Source: Chitinophagia bacterium | GTDB taxonomy: Bacteria; Bacteroidota; Bacteroidia; Chitinophagales; Chitinophagaceae | Length of the DNA: 6,299 bases | Direction: 5' to 3' | Assembly: GCA_010027295.1 (NCBI GenBank) | Contig: RGVM01000168.1 | Location: 1-6,299, forward strand | Shown: positions 4,328-6,299 of the stretch, one piece after another | Numbering within the stretch: position 1 is the stretch's first letter | Layout: each line of letters begins with the position of its first letter | Notes under the pieces: generated by a model | Databases searched by the model: none | What the model saw: only the letters and a program-made list of their open reading frames with translations | Told to the model about the DNA's origin: nothing | Position numbers and translations under genes: made by a program

Positions 4328-6299
4328 TTATGACTTCGTGATGGTCTCCTCCATGTTGTAGATGGTGGCGACCACCCGCATCATGGCGGCGAGTTCCGTC
4401 AGGTTCATTTTTTCGGGAAGGGGATATTCTCCCACGGCCAATGCCTTGGAAGCCGCCGCAGGTGTGAGGCTTACGAGCGACTGACGGTAATACCCGTGCA
4501 ACAGCTCCAACTCTTTTGGCCGCGGTTGTCGGCCCACGATGAGACGGAGCGCTTCAGTAATCCGCTGCTCCATGGTCCCCGGCTGCTGCAGGAGCCGGGC
4601 GGCCAGTACCCTGGAGGCTTCCAGCACGGTCGGGTCGTTCATCATCACCAGGGCCTGCAGGGGGGTGCTGGTCCTGAGCCTACGCATCTCGCAGATATCG
4701 CGGTTGCCGGCATCGAAGATGGCCATGGAGGCGGGCGGGACGGTCCGCTTGACCAGTGTGTACAAGCCGCGGCGGTAGAGTTTTTCGCCATGGTCCTGCA
4801 CGTAGATGGATAGCAGTCCGCGGCCGGAGGTGGCTCCTTCCCAGAGGCCGGGCGGTTGGTAGGGTTTCACGCTCGGACCGCCGATGCTGCGGTTCAGCAG
4901 GCCGCTGCTGGACAGGACGATGTCGCGGATGAGTTCCGCATGGAGGCGATACCTCGGCCCGCGAGACAGCAGTATGTTGTCGGGATCGACGGCCAGCTTA
5001 TCCTTCGACGCCACGGAGGATTGCCGGTAGGTAGCAGAGGTGACCATCTTTCGAATGAGGTACTTGATATCCCAGTCGTGTTCCATGAAGTCCACCGCCA
5101 GCCAGTCGAGCAGGGCCGGATGGGAGGGCAGTTCACCCTGCATCCCGAAATCGCCCGTGGTCTTGACGATGCCCTTGCCAAAGAACTCCTGCCAGAGCAG
5201 GTTTACGTACACACGGGCCGTGAGCGGATTCCTCGGGTCGAACAGCCATCGGGACAGACCGAGTCTGTTCCTGGGGAGGGACTTGTCGAAAGGCAGTATG
5301 GCGGGGGGTGTCCCAGCCTCTACCTTTTCACCGGGCGCATCATAGTTGCCACGGATGAGGACATGGGTGGGACGGATGGTGTCGATGTCCCCCATCACCG
5401 AGACGATCAGTTTCCCGGTGTCGGTCTTGTTGATGAATCGAAGGACGGATGAGACTTCTTCATCGGTGATCTCCATCCGGGGGTTCTTCGCATAGGTTTC
5501 CGGACCGCCGATGACCGATTCGATGCCCACTTCCCGGACGTTGTTGAAGAAGGCGTAGAGCTGGTAGTATTCGCGAGTCGAGAAGGGGTCGTACTTATGG
5601 TCATGGCAATGGGCGCATTCCATCGTCACGCCGAGCAGTCCCTTCCCGAAGAGGTCTGTCCGGTCGGTCACATAACTGCTGCGGTACTCCTCGGGGATGA
5701 CGCCGCCTTCCTCCGTGATCTTGTGGTTGCGGTTGAAGGCCGTGGCCAGGATCTGTTCGCGGGTGGCATTCGGCAGCAGGTCGCCGGCGAGCTGCCAGGT
5801 GACAAACTGATTGTAAGGGATATTTCTGTTGAAGGCGTCTATGACCCAGTCGCGCCAGGGCCACTGGGTGCGGTAGCCGTCGTCCTGGTAGCCGTAGGAG
5901 TCGGCATAGCGGGCGAGGTCGAGCCAGTGGATGGCCATCTTCTCTCCATAGGCCGGTTGTTGGAGGAGCTCGTCCACCATTTTCTCATAGGCGGTCGGTC
6001 CGTTGTCAGCCATGAACCGATCAATCATGTCGAGGCTGGGCGGCAGGCCTGTCAGGTCGAGACAGACGCGGCGGAGCAGGCGTTCCTTGTCGGCCGGTTC
6101 GTTCGGCTCGAGGCCATTCTGTTCCAGCCGGGCGAGGATGAAACGGTCGATTTCGTTGCGCGGCCATCCGGTTTCTTCGACTTCGGGTAGTGCCGTCTTG
6201 CGCGGGGCCACGAAGGCCCAGTGCTTCTCGTAGCGGGCGCCTTGCTCGATCCATCGCTCGATCAGCCGGATCTCGAGGGGTGTGAGTTTGAGGGGGGAG
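4328..6299 (-). CDS. PSCyt1-PSCyt2-PSD1 protein (DUF1549/DUF1553), 5' end outside window
   Basis: The frame is open to the right edge and gives 656 residues before TAA at 4328-4330. The GTG at 6209-6211 is internal: the 29 residues before it ('LTPLEIRLIERWIEQGARY' then 'EKHWAFV') are the end of a PSCyt1 cytochrome-c-like domain, so the true start lies beyond the window. PSCyt2/DUF1549 follows (about fragment residues 45-255), with 'RRVCLDLTGLPP', 'WLDLARYADSYGYQDDGYR' and CAHCH-DHKYDP at 228-238. A linker with 'RPTHVLIRGNYDAPGE' (309-324) leads to PSD1/DUF1553 (about 340-600), with 'PLTARVYVNLLWQEFFGKG' and 'TSTPLQALVMMND'. The spacer between PSCyt2 and PSD1 is short, with no room for the LamG/concanavalin-type insert some relatives carry. 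Export is expected because covalent haem attachment occurs outside the cytoplasm, but the signal peptide is not in view. It is the first visible gene of the cluster. The catalytic role of the family is not established. Confidence 0.93.
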   Translation of the reverse strand, partial: SPLKLTPLEIRLIERWIEQGARYEKHWAFVAPRKTALPEVEETGWPRNEIDRFILARLEQNGLEPNEPADKERLLRRVCLDLTGLPPSLDMIDRFMADNGPTAYEKMVDELLQQPAYGEKMAIHWLDLARYADSYGYQDDGYRTQWPWRDWVIDAFNRNIPYNQFVTWQLAGDLLPNATREQILATAFNRNHKITEEGGVIPEEYRSSYVTDRTDLFGKGLLGVTMECAHCHDHKYDPFSTREYYQLYAFFNNVREVGIESVIGGPETYAKNPRMEITDEEVSSVLRFINKTDTGKLIVSVMGDIDTIRPTHVLIRGNYDAPGEKVEAGTPPAILPFDKSLPRNRLGLSRWLFDPRNPLTARVYVNLLWQEFFGKGIVKTTGDFGMQGELPSHPALLDWLAVDFMEHDWDIKYLIRKMVTSATYRQSSVASKDKLAVDPDNILLSRGPRYRLHAELIRDIVLSSSGLLNRSIGGPSVKPYQPPGLWEGATSGRGLLSIYVQDHGEKLYRRGLYTLVKRTVPPASMAIFDAGNRDICEMRRLRTSTPLQALVMMNDPTVLEASRVLAARLLQQPGTMEQRITEALRLIVGRQPRPKELELLHGYYRQSLVSLTPAAASKALAVGEYPLPEKMNLTELAAMMRVVATIYNMEETITKS
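5603..5617 (-). other. CxxCH motif (CAHCH) in the PSCyt2 domain
   Basis: Codons TGC GCC CAT TGC CAT encode C-A-H-C-H, followed by DHKYDPF. This is the conserved CxxCH of DUF1549. Whether it binds haem c or a metal through the extra histidines (CAHCHDH) is uncertain; the motif itself is clear. Confidence 0.8.

Noticed and set aside
4856..6190. Two plus-strand frames (4856-5452 and 5597-6190) antisense to the PSD1 gene
   Set aside because: Both are in antisense register with strongly conserved PSCyt2/PSD1 coding sequence. Their translations look like low-information mirror products.
1..6299. tRNA, rRNA, CRISPR array, insertion sequence, integrase or prophage genes
   Set aside because: I saw no cloverleaf-like sequence, no regularly spaced repeats, no terminal inverted repeats and no transposase or integrase motifs. 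Nearly the whole window is covered by five well-supported coding regions.

Overview
The window holds two gene groups facing each other (convergent). On the plus strand, from the left edge to about 488, are the end of a sodium:solute symporter (SSS family) gene and a small two-helix membrane protein. On the minus strand, from the right edge down to 657, is a three-gene cluster. Its first gene encodes a PSCyt1/PSCyt2/PSD1 protein (cytochrome-c-like + DUF1549 + DUF1553; 5' end outside the window). Its second encodes a DUF1501 protein with a twin-arginine signal. Its third encodes a large membrane-anchored mono-haem protein with leucine-rich repeats, a chitobiase-C-like domain and a discoidin-like tail. 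A 168-bp spacer (489-656) with a possible terminator hairpin separates the two groups.

The sequence is visibly GC-rich. PSCyt/PSD1 plus DUF1501 operons are typical of Planctomycetes, Verrucomicrobia and many Bacteroidota. A GC-rich Bacteroidota is my best guess. Reasons are the DUF1501 N-terminal style (short extension before the RR motif), the 'TIYNxEETITKS'-like end of the PSD1 protein, the SSS symporter followed by a roughly 67-aa membrane protein, A/T-rich leaders with no Shine-Dalgarno before the minus-strand genes, and the TM-PSCyt1-LRR-chitobiase_C architecture. This is inference from pattern; no phylogenetic marker is present.

The three minus-strand genes are spaced by 20 and about 42 bp and are probably one transcription unit. 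All three products are expected outside the cytoplasm: two carry CxxCH haem-c motifs and one has a Tat signal plus alkaline-phosphatase-like metal-ligand motifs. The biochemical role of this conserved set is not established. Its domains fit a periplasmic or surface system acting on, or sensing, glycans with a redox component. The symporter pair may belong to a neighbouring sugar-uptake function but lies on the opposite strand.

I found no tRNA, rRNA, CRISPR array, insertion sequence or integrase. The window is ordinary in structure. Its interest lies in the poorly understood cytochrome/DUF1501 set, especially the multi-domain protein at 657-2816.
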